A DNA stretch of 64,000 nt, taken from positions 62,001 through 126,000 of the forward strand of contig CAXKVF010000080.1 of assembly GCA_964057225.1 (NCBI GenBank), read 5' to 3'. The stretch is from Auanema rhodensis. Taxonomy: Eukaryota; Nematoda; Chromadorea; Rhabditida; Rhabditidae. Position numbers and translations under genes: made by a program. Below, in pieces: positions 39,201 to 52,550 of this stretch (positions are counted from its first letter, which is position 1; every line of letters begins with the position of its first letter). Under the pieces are notes generated by a model. The model was not told the origin of the DNA, searched no databases, and saw only the letters and a program-made list of their open reading frames with translations.

Positions 39201-42200
39201 GTTCATGGTAACCATGACTTTGAAATTTACGTGAACTTTAATTTATGCTAATTAAATGTACACGTGATGTGCACTTGGTATGTAACTCGCTTCACGTGAA
39301 AGATAAAGAGATGCGGTTTTCAAAATTAGATTCCCCATGTCCATATTAGTCTAAAAACAAATTTTTATTGATATTGGTGCATGGTAACCATGACTTTGAA
39401 ATTTACGTGAACTTTAATTTATGCTAATTAAATGTACACGTGATGTGCACTTGGTATGTAACTCGCTTCACGTGAAAGATAAAGAGATGCGGTTTTCAAA
39501 ATTAGATTCCCCATGTCCGTATTAGTCTCAAAACAAATTTTTATTGATATTGGTTCATGGTAACCATGACTTTGAAATTTACGTGAACTTTAATTTATGC
39601 TAATTAAATGTACACGTGATGTGCACTTGGTATGTAACTCGCTTCACGTGAAAGATAAAGAGATGCGGTTTTCAAAATTAGATTCCCCATGTCCATATTA
39701 GTCTAAAAACAAATTTTTATTGATATTGCTTCATGGTAACCATGACTTTGAAATTTACGTGAACTTTAATTTATGCTAATTAAATGTACACGTGATGTGC
39801 ACTTGGTATGTAACTCGCTTCACGTGAAAGATGAAGAGATGCGGTTTTCAAAATTAGATTCCCCATGTCCATATTAGTCTAAAAACAAATTTTTATTGAT
39901 ATTGCTTCATGGTAACCATGACTTTGAAATTTACGTGAACTTTAATTTATGCTAATTAAATGTACACGTGATGTGCACTTGGTATGTAACTCGCTTCACG
40001 TGAAAGATAAAGAGATGCGGTTTTCAAAATTAGATTCCCCATGTCCATATTAGTCTAAAAACAAATTTTTATTGATATTGGTGCATGGTAACCATGACTT
40101 TGAAATTTACGTGAACTTTAATTTATGCTAATTAAATGTACACGTGATGTGCACTTGGTATGTAACTCGCTTCACGTGAAAGATAAAGAGATGCGGTTTT
40201 CAAAATTAGATTCCCCATGTCCATATTAGTCTAAAAACAAATTTTTATTGATATTGGTTCATGGTAACCATGACTTTGAAATTTACGTGAACTTTAATTT
40301 ATGCTAATTAAATGTACACGTGATGTGCACTTGGTATGTAACTCGCTTCACGTGAAAGATAAAGAGATGCGGTTTTCAAAATTAGATTCCCCATGTCCAT
40401 ATTAGTCTAAAAACAAATTTTTATTGATATTGGTGCATGGTAACCATGACTTTGAAATTTACGTGAACTTTAATTTATGCTAATTAAATGTACACGTGAT
40501 GTGCACTTGGTATGTAACTCGCTTCACGTGAAAGATAAAGAGATGCGGTTTTCAAAATTAGATTCCCCATGTCCATATTAGTCTAAAAACAAATTTTTAT
40601 TGATATTGGTTCATGGTAACCATGACTTTGAAATTTACGTGAACTTTAATTAATGCTAATTAAATGTACACGTGATGTGCACTTGGTATGTAACTCGCTT
40701 TACGTGAAAGATAAAGAGATGCGGTTTTCAAAATTAGATTCCCCATGTCCATATTAGTCTAAAAACAAATTTTTATTGATATTGGTTCATGGTAACCATG
40801 ACTTTGAAATTTACGTGAACTTTAATTTATGCTAATTAAATGTACACGTGATGTGCACTTGGTATGTAACTCGCTTCACGTGAAAGATAAAGAGATGCGG
40901 TTTTCAAAATTAGATTCCCCCTGTCCATATTAGTCTAAAAACAAATTTTTATTGATATTGCTTCATGGTAACCATGACTTTGAAATTTACGTGAACTTTA
41001 ATTTATGCTAATTAAATGTTCACGTGATGTGCACTTGGTATGTAACTCGCTTCACGTGAAAGATAAAGAGATGCGGTTTTCAAAATTAGATTCCCCATGT
41101 CCATATTAGTCTAAAAACAAATTTTTATTGATATTGCTTCATGGTAACCATGACTTTGAAATTTACGTGAACTTTAATTTATGCTAATTAAATGTACACG
41201 TGATGTGCACTTGGTATGTAACTCGCTTCACGTGAAAGATAAAGAGATGCGGTTTTCAAAATTAGATTCCCCATGTCCATATTAGTCTAAAAACAAATTT
41301 TTATTGATATTGGTGCATGGTAACCATGACTTTGAAATTTACGTGAACTTTAATTTATGCTAATTAAATGTACACGTGATGTGCACTTGGTATGTAACTC
41401 GCTTCACGTGAAAGATGAAGAGATGCGGTTTTCAAAATTAGATTCCCCATGTCCATATTAGTCTAAAAACAAATTTTTATTGATATTGCTTCATGGTAAC
41501 CATGACTTTGAAATTTACGTGAACTTTAATTTATGCTAATTAAATGTACACGTGATGTGCACTTGGTATGTAACTCGCTTCACGTGAAAGATAAAGAGAT
41601 GCGGTTTTCAAAATTAGATTCCCCATGTCCATATTAGTCTAAAAACAAATTTTTATTGATATTGGTGCATGGTAACCATGACTTTGAAATTTACGTGAAC
41701 TTTAATTCATGCTAATTAAATGTACACGTGATGTGCACTTGGTATTTAACTCGCTTCACGTGAAAGATAAAGAGATGCGGTTTTCAAAATTAGATTCCCC
41801 ATGTCCATATTAGTCTAAAAACAAATTTTTATTGATATTGCTTCATGGTAACCATGACTTTGAAATTTACGTGAACTTTAATTTATGCTAATTAAATGTA
41901 CACGTGATGTGCACTTGGTATGTAACTCGCTTCACGTGAAAGATAAAGAGATGCGGTTTTCAAAATTAGATTCCCCATGTCCATATTAGTCTAAAAACAA
42001 ATTTTTATTGATATTGGTGCATGGTAACCATGACTTTGAAATTTACGTGAACTTTAATTTATGCTAATTAAATGTACACGTGATGTGCACTTGGTATGTA
42101 ACTCGCTTCACGTGAAAGATAAAGAGATGCGGTTTTCAAAATTAGATTCCCCATGTCCGTATTAGTCTCAAAACAAATTTTTATTGATATTGGTTCATGG

Positions 42201-45200
42201 TAACCATGACTTTGAAATTTACGTGAACTTTAATTTATGCTAATTAAATGTACACGTGATGTGCACTTGGTATGTAACTCGCTTCACGTGAAAGATAAAG
42301 AGATGCGGTTTTCAAAATTAGATTCCCCATGTCCATATTAGTCTAAAAACAAATTTTTATTGATATTGGTGCATGGTAACCATGACTTTGAAATTTACGT
42401 GAACTTTAATTTATGCTAATTAAATGTACACGTGATGTGCACTTGGTATGTAACTCGCTTCACGTGAAAGATAAAGAGATGCGGTTTTCAAAATTAGATT
42501 CCCCATGTCCATATTAGTCTAAAAACAAATTTTTATTGATATTGGTGCATGGTAACCATGACTTTGAAATTTACGTGAACTTTAATTTATGCTAATTAAA
42601 TGTACACGTGATGTGCACTTGGTATGTAACTCGCTTCACGTGAAAGATAAAGAGATGCGGTTTTCAAAATTAGATTCCCCATGTCCATATTAGTCTAAAA
42701 ACAAATTTTTATTGATATTGGTTCATGGTAACCATGACTTTGAAATTTACGTGAACTTTAATTAATGCTAATTAAATGTACACGTGATGTGCACTTGGTA
42801 TGTAACTCGCTTCACGTGAAAGAAGAAGAGATGCGGTTTTCAAAATTAGATTCCCCATGTCCATATTAGTCTAAAAACAAATTTTTATTGATATTGGTGC
42901 ATGGTAACCATGACTTTGAAATTTACGTGAACTTTAATTTATGCTAATTAAATGTACACGTGATGTGCACTTGGTATGTAACTCGCTTCACGTGAAAGAT
43001 AAAAAGATGCGGTTTTCAAAATTAGATTCCCCATGTCCATATTAGTTTAAAAACAAATTTTTATTGATATTGGTGCATGGTAACCATGACTTTGAAATTT
43101 ACGTGAACTTTAATTTATGCTAATTAAATGTACACGTGATGTGCACTTGGTATGTAACTCGCTTCACGTGAAAGATAAAGAGATGCGGTTTTCAAAATTA
43201 GATTCCCCATGTCCATATTAGTCTAAAAACAAATTTTTATTGATATTGGTTCATGGTAACCATGACTTTGAAATTTACGTGAACTTTAATTTATGCTAAT
43301 TAAATGTACACGTGATGTGCACTTGGTATGTAACTCGCTTCACGTGAAAGATAAAGAGATGCGGTTTTCAAAATTAGATTCCCCATGTCCATATTAGTCT
43401 AAAAACAAATTTTTATTGATATTGGTGCATGGTAACCATGACTTTGAAATTTACGTGAACTTTAATTTATGCTAATTAAATGTACACGTGATGTGCACTT
43501 GGTATGTAACTCGCTTCACGTGAAAGATAAAGAGATGCGGTTTTCAAAATTAGATTCCCCATGTCCATATTAGTCTAAAAACAAATTTTTATTGATATTG
43601 GTTCATGGTAACCATGACTTTGAAATTTACGTGAACTTTAATTTATGCTAATTAAATGTACACGTGATGTGCACTTGGTATGTAACTCGCTTCACGTGAA
43701 AGATAAAGAGATGCGGTTTTCAAAATTAGATTCCCCATGTCCATATTAGTCTAAAAACAAATTTTTATTGATATTGGTGCATGGTAACCATGACTTTGAA
43801 ATTTACGTGAACTTTAATTTATGCTAATTAAATGTACACGTGATGTGCACTTGGTATGTAACTCGCTTCACGTGAAAGATAAAGAGATGCGGTTTTCAAA
43901 ATTAGATTCCCCATGTCCGTATTAGTCTCAAAACAAATTTTTATTGATATTGGTTCATGGTAACCATGACTTTGAAATTTACGTGAACTTTAATTTATGC
44001 TAATTAAATGTACACGTGATGTGCACTTGGTATGTAACTCGCTTCACGTGAAAGATAAAGAGATGCGGTTTTCAAAATTAGATTCCCCATGTCCATATTA
44101 GTCTAAAAACAAATTTTTATTGATATTGCTTCATGGTAACCATGACTTTGAAATTTACGTGAACTTTAATTTATGCTAATTAAATGTACACGTGATGTGC
44201 ACTTGGTATGTAACTCGCTTCACGTGAAAGATGAAGAGATGCGGTTTTCAAAATTAGATTCCCCATGTCCATATTAGTCTAAAAACAAATTTTTATTGAT
44301 ATTGCTTCATGGTAACCATGACTTTGAAATTTACGTGAACTTTAATTTATGCTAATTAAATGTACACGTGATGTGCACTTGGTATGTAACTCGCTTCACG
44401 TGAAAGATAAAGAGATGCGGTTTTCAAAATTAGATTCCCCATGTCCATATTAGTCTAAAAACAAATTTTTATTGATATTGGTGCATGGTAACCATGACTT
44501 TGAAATTTACGTGAACTTTAATTTATGCTAATTAAATGTACACGTGATGTGCACTTGGTATGTAACTCGCTTCACGTGAAAGATAAAGAGATGCGGTTTT
44601 CAAAATTAGATTCCCCATGTCCATATTAGTCTAAAAACAAATTTTTATTGATATTGGTTCATGGTAACCATGACTTTGAAATTTACGTGAACTTTAATTT
44701 ATGCTAATTAAATGTACACGTGATGTGCACTTGGTATGTAACTCGCTTCACGTGAAAGATAAAGAGATGCGGTTTTCAAAATTAGATTCCCCATGTCCAT
44801 ATTAGTCTAAAAACAAATTTTTATTGATATTGGTGCATGGTAACCATGACTTTGAAATTTACGTGAACTTTAATTTATGCTAATTAAATGTACACGTGAT
44901 GTGCACTTGGTATGTAACTCGCTTCACGTGAAAGATAAAGAGATGCGGTTTTCAAAATTAGATTCCCCATGTCCATATTAGTCTAAAAACAAATTTTTAT
45001 TGATATTGGTTCATGGTAACCATGACTTTGAAATTTACGTGAACTTTAATTAATGCTAATTAAATGTACACGTGATGTGCACTTGGTATGTAACTCGCTT
45101 TACGTGAAAGATAAAGAGATGCGGTTTTCAAAATTAGATTCCCCATGTCCATATTAGTCTAAAAACAAATTTTTATTGATATTGGTTCATGGTAACCATG

Positions 45201-45815
45201 ACTTTGAAATTTACGTGAACTTTAATTTATGCTAATTAAATGTACACGTGATGTGCACTTGGTATGTAACTCGCTTCACGTGAAAGATAAAGAGATGCGG
45301 TTTTCAAAATTAGATTCCCCCTGTCCATATTAGTCTAAAAACAAATTTTTATTGATATTGCTTCATGGTAACCATGACTTTGAAATTTACGTGAACTTTA
45401 ATTTATGCTAATTAAATGTTCACGTGATGTGCACTTGGTATGTAACTCGCTTCACGTGAAAGATAAAGAGATGCGGTTTTCAAAATTAGATTCCCCATGT
45501 CCATATTAGTCTAAAAACAAATTTTTATTGATATTGCTTCATGGTAACCATGACTTTGAAATTTACGTGAACTTTAATTTATGCTAATTAAATGTACACG
45601 TGATGTGCACTTGGTATGTAACTCGCTTCACGTGAAAGATAAAGAGATGCGGTTTTCAAAATTAGATTCCCCATGTCCATATTAGTCTAAAAACAAATTT
45701 TTATTGATATTGGTGCATGGTAACCATGACTTTGAAATTTACGTGAACTTTAATTTATGCTAATTAAATGTACACGTGATGTGCACTTGGTATGTAACTC
45801 GCTTCACGTGAAAGA
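32690..45815 (+). repeat. 50-monomer-spaced duplication (offset 8800 bp)
   Basis: About 32.69-37.0 kb matches about 41.49-45.81 kb at exactly 8800 bp: GGTATTTAAC at 32941 and 41741, CCGTATTAGTCTC at 33359 and 42159 and again at 35119 and 43919, AGAAGAAGAG near 34022 and 42822, AAAAAGATGC at 34204 and 43004, CTTTACGTG at 36301 and 45101, CCCCCTGTCC at 36521 and 45321, ATGTTCACGTG at 36620 and 45420. The copies are not adjacent; about 4.5 kb of other array lies between. One difference seen is TTATATGTAC near 35031, absent at 43831. Confidence 0.88.
34730..41410 (+). repeat. 25-monomer-spaced duplication (offset 4400 bp)
   Basis: About 34.73-37.0 kb matches about 39.13-41.41 kb at 4400 bp: CCGTATTAGTCTC at 35119 and 39519, CTTTACGTG at 36301 and 40701, CCCCCTGTCC at 36521 and 40921, ATGTTCACGTG at 36620 and 41020, with the same order of variable-site states. 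Left of it the copies diverge (GATGAAG near 39128 only). Right of it GATGAAG appears near 41416 where the first copy has GATAAAG. With the 8800-bp pair this gives three equally spaced copies of the segment. Confidence 0.88.
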
Positions 45816-48800
45816 TAAAAAGATGCGGTTTTCAAAATTAGATTCCCCATGTCCATATTAGTTTAAAAACAAATTTTTATTGATATTGGTGCATGGTAAC
45901 CATGACTTTGAAATTTACGTGAACTTTAATTTATGCTAATTAAATGTACACGTGATGTGCACTTGGTATGTAACTCGCTTCACGTGAAAGATAAAGAGAT
46001 GCGGTTTTCAAAATTAGATTCCCCATGTCCATATTAGTCTAAAAACAAATTTTTATTGATATTGCTTCATGGTAACCATGACTTTGAAATTTACGTGAAC
46101 TTTAATTTATGCTAATTAAATGTACACGTGATGTGCACTTGGTATGTAACTCGCTTCACGTGAAAGATAAAGAGATGCGGTTTTCAAAATTAGATTCCCC
46201 ATGTCCATATTAGTCTAAAAACAAATTTTTATTGATATTGGTGCATGGTAACCATGACTTTGAAATTTACGTGAACTTTAATTTATGCTAATTAAATGTA
46301 CACGTGATGTGCACTTGGTATGTAACTCGCTTCACGTGAAAGATAAAAAGATGCGGTTTTCAAAATTAGATTCCCCATGTCCATATTAGTTTAAAAACAA
46401 ATTTTTATTGATATTGGTGCATGGTAACCATGACTTTGAAATTTACGTGAACTTTAATTTATGCTAATTAAATGTACACGTGATGTGCACTTGGTATGTA
46501 ACTCGCTTCACGTGAAAGATAAAGAGATGCGGTTTTCAAAATTAGATTCCCCATGTCCATATTAGTCTAAAAACAAATTTTTATTGATATTGGTTCATGG
46601 TAACCATGACTTTGAAATTTACGTGAACTTTAATTTATGCTAATTAAATGTACACGTGATGTGCACTTGGTATGTAACTCGCTTCACGTGAAAGATAAAG
46701 AGATGCGGTTTTCAAAATTAGATTCCCCATGTCCATATTAGTCTAAAAACAAATTTTTATTGATATTGGTGCATGGTAACCATGACTTTGAAATTTACGT
46801 GAACTTTAATTTATGCTAATTAAATGTACACGTGATGTGCACTTGGTATGTAACTCGCTTCACGTGAAAGATAAAGAGATGCGGTTTTCAAAATTAGATT
46901 CCCCATGTCCATATTAGTCTAAAAACAAATTTTTATTGATATTGGTTCATGGTAACCATGACTTTGAAATTTACGTGAACTTTAATTTATGCTAATTAAA
47001 TGTACACGTGATGTGCACTTGGTATGTAACTCGCTTCACGTGAAAGATAAAGAGATGCGGTTTTCAAAATTAGATTCCCCATGTCCATATTAGTCTAAAA
47101 ACAAATTTTTATTGATATTGGTGCATGGTAACCATGACTTTGAAATTTACGTGAACTTTAATTTATGCTAATTAAATGTACACGTGATGTGTACTTGGTA
47201 TGTAACTCGCTTCACGTGAAAGATAAAGAGATGCGGTTTTCAAAATTAGATTCCCCATGTCCGTATTAGTCTCAAAACAAATTTTTATTGATATTGGTTC
47301 ATGGTAACCATGACTTTGAAATTTACGTGAACTTTAATTTATGCTAATTAAATGTACACGTGATGTGCACTTGGTATGTAACTCGCTTCACGTGAAAGAT
47401 AAAGAGATGCGGTTTTCAAAATTAGATTCCCCATGTCCATATTAGTCTAAAAACAAATTTTTATTGATATTGCTTCATGGTAACCATGACTTTGAAATTT
47501 ACGTGAACTTTAATTTATGCTAATTAAATGTACACGTGATGTGCACTTGGTATGTAACTCGCTTCACGTGAAAGATGAAGAGATGCGGTTTTCAAAATTA
47601 GATTCCCCATGTCCATATTAGTCTAAAAACAAATTTTTATTGATATTGCTTCATGGTAACCATGACTTTGAAATTTACGTGAACTTTAATTTATGCTAAT
47701 TAAATGTACACGTGATGTGCACTTGGTATGTAACTCGCTTCACGTGAAAGATAAAGAGATGCGGTTTTCAAAATTAGATTCCCCATGTCCATATTAGTCT
47801 AAAAACAAATTTTTATTGATATTGGTGCATGGTAACCATGACTTTGAAATTTACGTGAACTTTAATTTATGCTAATTAAATGTACACGTGATGTGCACTT
47901 GGTATGTAACTCGCTTCACGTGAAAGATAAAGAGATGCGGTTTTCAAAATTAGATTCCCCATGTCCATATTAGTCTAAAAACAAATTTTTATTGATATTG
48001 GTTCATGGTAACCATGACTTTGAAATTTACGTGAACTTTAATTTATGCTAATTAAATGTACACGTGATGTGCACTTGGTATGTAACTCGCTTCACGTGAA
48101 AGATAAAGAGATGCGGTTTTCAAAATTAGATTCCCCATGTCCATATTAGTCTAAAAGCAAATTTTTATTGATATTGGTGCATGGTAACCATGACTTTGAA
48201 ATTTACGTGAACTTTAATTTATGCTAATTAAATGTACACGTGATGTGCACTTGGTATGTAACTCGCTTCACGTGAAAGATAAAGAGATGCGGTTTTCAAA
48301 ATTAGATTCCCCATGTCCATATTAGTCTAAAAACAAATTTTTATTGATATTGGTTCATGGTAACCATGACTTTGAAATTTACGTGAACTTTAATTAATGC
48401 TAATTAAATGTACACGTGATGTGCACTTGGTATGTAACTCGCTTTACGTGAAAGATAAGGAGATGCGGTTTTCAAAATTAGATTCCCCATGTCCATATTA
48501 GTCTAAAAACAAATTTTTATTGATATTGGTTCATGGTAACCATGACTTTGAAATTTACGTGAACTTTAATTTATGCTAATTAAATGTACACGTGATGTGC
48601 ACTTGGTATGTAACTCGCTTCACGTGAAAGATAAAGAGATGCGGTTTTCAAAATTAGATTCCCCCTGTCCATATTAGTCTAAAAACAAATTTTTATTGAT
48701 ATTGCTTCATGGTAACCATGACTTTGAAATTTACGTGAACTTTAATTTATGCTAATTAAATGTTCACGTGATGTGCACTTGGTATGTAACTCGCTTCACG

Positions 48801-51800
48801 TGAAAGATAAAGAGATGCGGTTTTCAAAATTAGATTCCCCATGTCCATATTAGTCTAAAAACAAATTTTTATTGATATTGCTTCATGGTAACCATGACTT
48901 TGAAATTTACGTGAACTTTAATTTATGCTAATTAAATGTACACGTGATGTGCACTTGGTATGTAACTCGCTTCACGTGAAAGATAAAGAGATGCGGTTTT
49001 CAAAATTAGATTCCCCATGTCCATATTAGTCTAAAAACAAATTTTTATTGATATTGGTGCATGGTAACCATGACTTTGAAATTTACGTGAACTTTAATTT
49101 ATGTTAATTAAATGTACACGTGATGTGCACTTGGTATGTAACTCGCTTCACGTGAAAGATGAAGAGATGCGGTTTTCAAAATTAGATTCCCCATGTCCAT
49201 ATTAGTCTAAAAACAAATTTTTATTGATATTGGTTCATGGTAACCATGACTTTGAAATTTACGTGAACTTTAATTTATGCTAATTAAATGTACACGTGAT
49301 GTGCACTTGGTATGTAACTCGCTTCACGTGAAAGATAAAGAGATGCGGTTTTCAAAATTAGATTCCCCATGTCCATATTAGTCTAAAAACAAATTTTTAT
49401 TGATATTGGTGCATGGTAACCATGACTTTGAAATTTACGTGAACTTTAATTTATGCTAATTAAATGTACACGTGATGTGCACTTGGTATGTAACTCGCTT
49501 CACGTGAAAGATAAAGAGATGCGGTTTTCAAAATTAGATTCCCCATGTCCATATTAGTCTAAAAACAAATTTTTATTGATATTGGTGCATGGTAACCATG
49601 ACTTTGAAATTTACGTGAACTTTAATTTATGCTAATTAAATGTACACGTGATGTGCACTTGGTATGTAACTCGCTTCACGTGAAAGATAAAGAGATGCGG
49701 TTTTCAAAATTAGATTCCCCATGTCCATATTAGTCTAAAAACAAATTTTTATTGATATTGGTTCATGGTAACCATGACTTTGAAATTTACGTGAACTTTA
49801 ATTTATGCTAATTAAATGTACACGTGATGTGCACTTGGTATGTAACTCGCTTCACGTGAAAGATAAAGAGATGCGGTTTTCAAAATTAGATTCCCCATGT
49901 CCATATTAGTCTAAAAACAAATTTTTATTGATATTGGTTCATGGTAACCATGACTTTGAAATTTACGTGAACTTTAATTTATGCTAATTAAATGTACACG
50001 TGATGTGCACTTGGTATGTAACTCGCTTCACGTGAAAGATAAAGAGATGTGGTTTTCAAAATTAGATTCCCCATGTCCATATTAGTCTAAAAACAAATTT
50101 TTATTGATATTGCTTCATGGTAACCATGACTTTGAAATTTACGTGAACTTTAATTTATGCTAATTAAATGTACACGTGATGTGCACTTGGTATGTAACTC
50201 GCTTCACGTGAAAGATAAAGAAATGCGGTTTTCAAAATTAGATTCCCCATGTCCATATTAGTCTAAAAACAAATTTTTATTGATATTGGTGCATGGTAAC
50301 CATGACTTTGAAATTTACGTGAACTTTAATTTATGCTAATTAAATGTACACGTGATGTGCACTTGGTATGTAACTCGCTTCACGTGAAAGATAAAGAGAT
50401 GCGGTTTTCAAAATTAGATTCCCCATGTCCATATTAGTCTAAAAACAAATTTTTATTGATATTGGTTCATGGTAACCATGACTTTGAAATTTACGTGAAC
50501 TTTAATTTATGCTAATTAAATGTACACGTGATGTGCACTTGGTATGTAACTCGCTTCACGTGAAAGATAAAGAGATGCGGTTTTCAAAATTAGATTCCCC
50601 ATGTCCATATTAGTCTAAAAACAAATTTTTATTGATATTGGTTCATGGTAACCATGACTTTGAAATTTACGTGAACTTTAATTTATGCTAATTAAATGTA
50701 CACGTGATGTGCACTTGGTATGTAACTCGCTTCACGTGAAAGATAAAGAGATGTGGTTTTCAAAATTAGATTCCCCATGTCCATATTAGTCTAAAAACAA
50801 ATTTTTATTGATATTGCTTCATGGTAACCATGACTTTGAAATTTACGTGAACTTTAATTTATGCTAATTAAATGTACACGTGATGTGCACTTGGTATGTA
50901 ACTCGCTTCACGTGAAAGATAAAGAAATGCGGTTTTCAAAATTAGATTCCTCATGTCCATATTAGTCTAAAAACAAATTTTTATTGATATTGGTTCATGG
51001 TAACCATGACTTTGAAATTTACGTGAACTTTAATTTATGCTAATTAAATGTACACGTGATGTGCACTTGGTATGTAACTCGCTTCACGTGAAAGATAAAG
51101 AGATGCGGTTTTCAAAATTAGATTCCCCATGTCCATATTAGTCTAAAAACAAATTTTTATTGATATTGCTTCATGGTAACCATGACTTTGAAATTTACGT
51201 GAACTTTAATTTATGCTAATTAAATGTACACGTGATGTGCACTTGGTATGTAACTCGCTTCACGTGAAAGATAAAGAGATGCGGTTTTCAAAATTAGATT
51301 CCCCATGTCCATATTAGTCTAAAAACAAATTTTTATTGATATTGCTTCATGGTAACCATGACTTTGAAATTTACGTGAACTTTAATTTATGCTAATTAAA
51401 TGTACACGTGATGTGCACTTGGTATGTAACTCGCTTCACGTGAAAGATAAAGAAATGCGGTTTTCAAAATTAGATTCCTCATGTCCATATTAGTCTAAAA
51501 ACAAATTTTTATTGATATTGGTTCATGGTAACCATGACTTTGAAATTTACGTGAACTTTAATTTATGCTAATTAAATGTACACGTGATGTGCACTTGGTA
51601 TGTAACTCGCTTCACGTGAAAGATAAAGAGATGCGGTTTTCAAAATTAGATTCCCCATGTCCATATTAGTCTAAAAACAAATTCTTATTGATATTGCTTC
51701 ATGGTAACCATGACTTTGAAATTTACGTGAACTTTAATTTATGCTAATTAAATGTACACGTGATGTGCACTTGGTATGTAACTCGCTTCACGTGAAAGAT

Positions 51801-52550
51801 AAAGAGATGCGGTTTTCAAAATTAGATTCCCCATGTCCATATTAGTCTAAAAACAAATTTTTATTGATATTGGTGCATGGTAACCATGACTTTGAAATTT
51901 ACGTGAACTTTAATTTATGCTAATTAAATGTACACGTGATGTGCACTTGGTATGTAACTCGCTTCACGTGAAAGATGAAGAGATGCGGTTTTCAAAATTA
52001 GATTCCCCATGTCCATATTAGTCTAAAAACAAATTTTTATTGATATTGGTTCATGGTAACCATGACTTTGAAATTTACGTGAACTTTAATTTATGCTAAT
52101 TAAATGTACACGTGATGTGCACTTGGTATGTAACTCGCTTCACGTGAAAGATAAAGAGATGCGGTTTTCAAAATTAGATTCCCCATGTCCATATTAGTCT
52201 AAAAACAAATTTTTATTGATATTGGTGCATGGTAACCATGACTTTGAAATTTACGTGAACTTTAATTTATGCTAATTAAATGTACACGTGATGTGCACTT
52301 GGTATGTAACTCGCTTCACGTGAAAGATAAAGAGATGCGGTTTTCAAAATTAGATTCCCCATGTCCGTATTAGTCTCAAAACAAATTTTTATTGATATTG
52401 GTTCATGGTAACCATGACTTTGAAATTTACGTGAACTTTAATTTATGCTAATTAAATGTACACGTGATGTGCACTTGGTATGTAACTCGCTTCACGTGAA
52501 AGATAAAGAGATGCGGTTTTCAAAATTAGATTCCCCATGTCCATATTAGT
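37500..52550 (+). repeat. 73-monomer-spaced duplication (offset 12848 bp)
   Basis: About 37.5-39.7 kb matches about 50.35-52.55 kb: GATGTGG at 37906 and 50754, AAAGAAATG with ATTCCTCATG at 38078 and 50926 and again about 530 bp later in both, AAATTCTTATTG at 38836 and 51684, GATGAAG near 39129 and 51977, CCGTATTAGTCTC at 39519 and 52367. The match fails on the left at GCTTC versus GGTGC (37442 and 50290) and on the right near 39724. The copies lie 12.8 kb apart within the same array. Confidence 0.87.
42830..49150 (+). repeat. 19-monomer-spaced tandem duplication (offset 3344 bp)
   Basis: About 42.83-45.81 kb matches 46.17-49.15 kb: AAAAAGATGC at 43004 and 46348, CCGTATTAGTCTC at 43919 and 47263, CTTTACGTG at 45101 and 48445, CCCCCTGTCC at 45321 and 48665, ATGTTCACGTG at 45420 and 48764. 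The 352-528 bp of junction between the copies holds an extra trimer: AAAAAGATG with TTAGTTTAAAAAC at 45820 and 46348, 528 bp apart. The second copy has private changes: GATGTGTACTTGG near 47192, AAAAGCAAA near 48157 and GATAAGGAG near 48460. Confidence 0.87.
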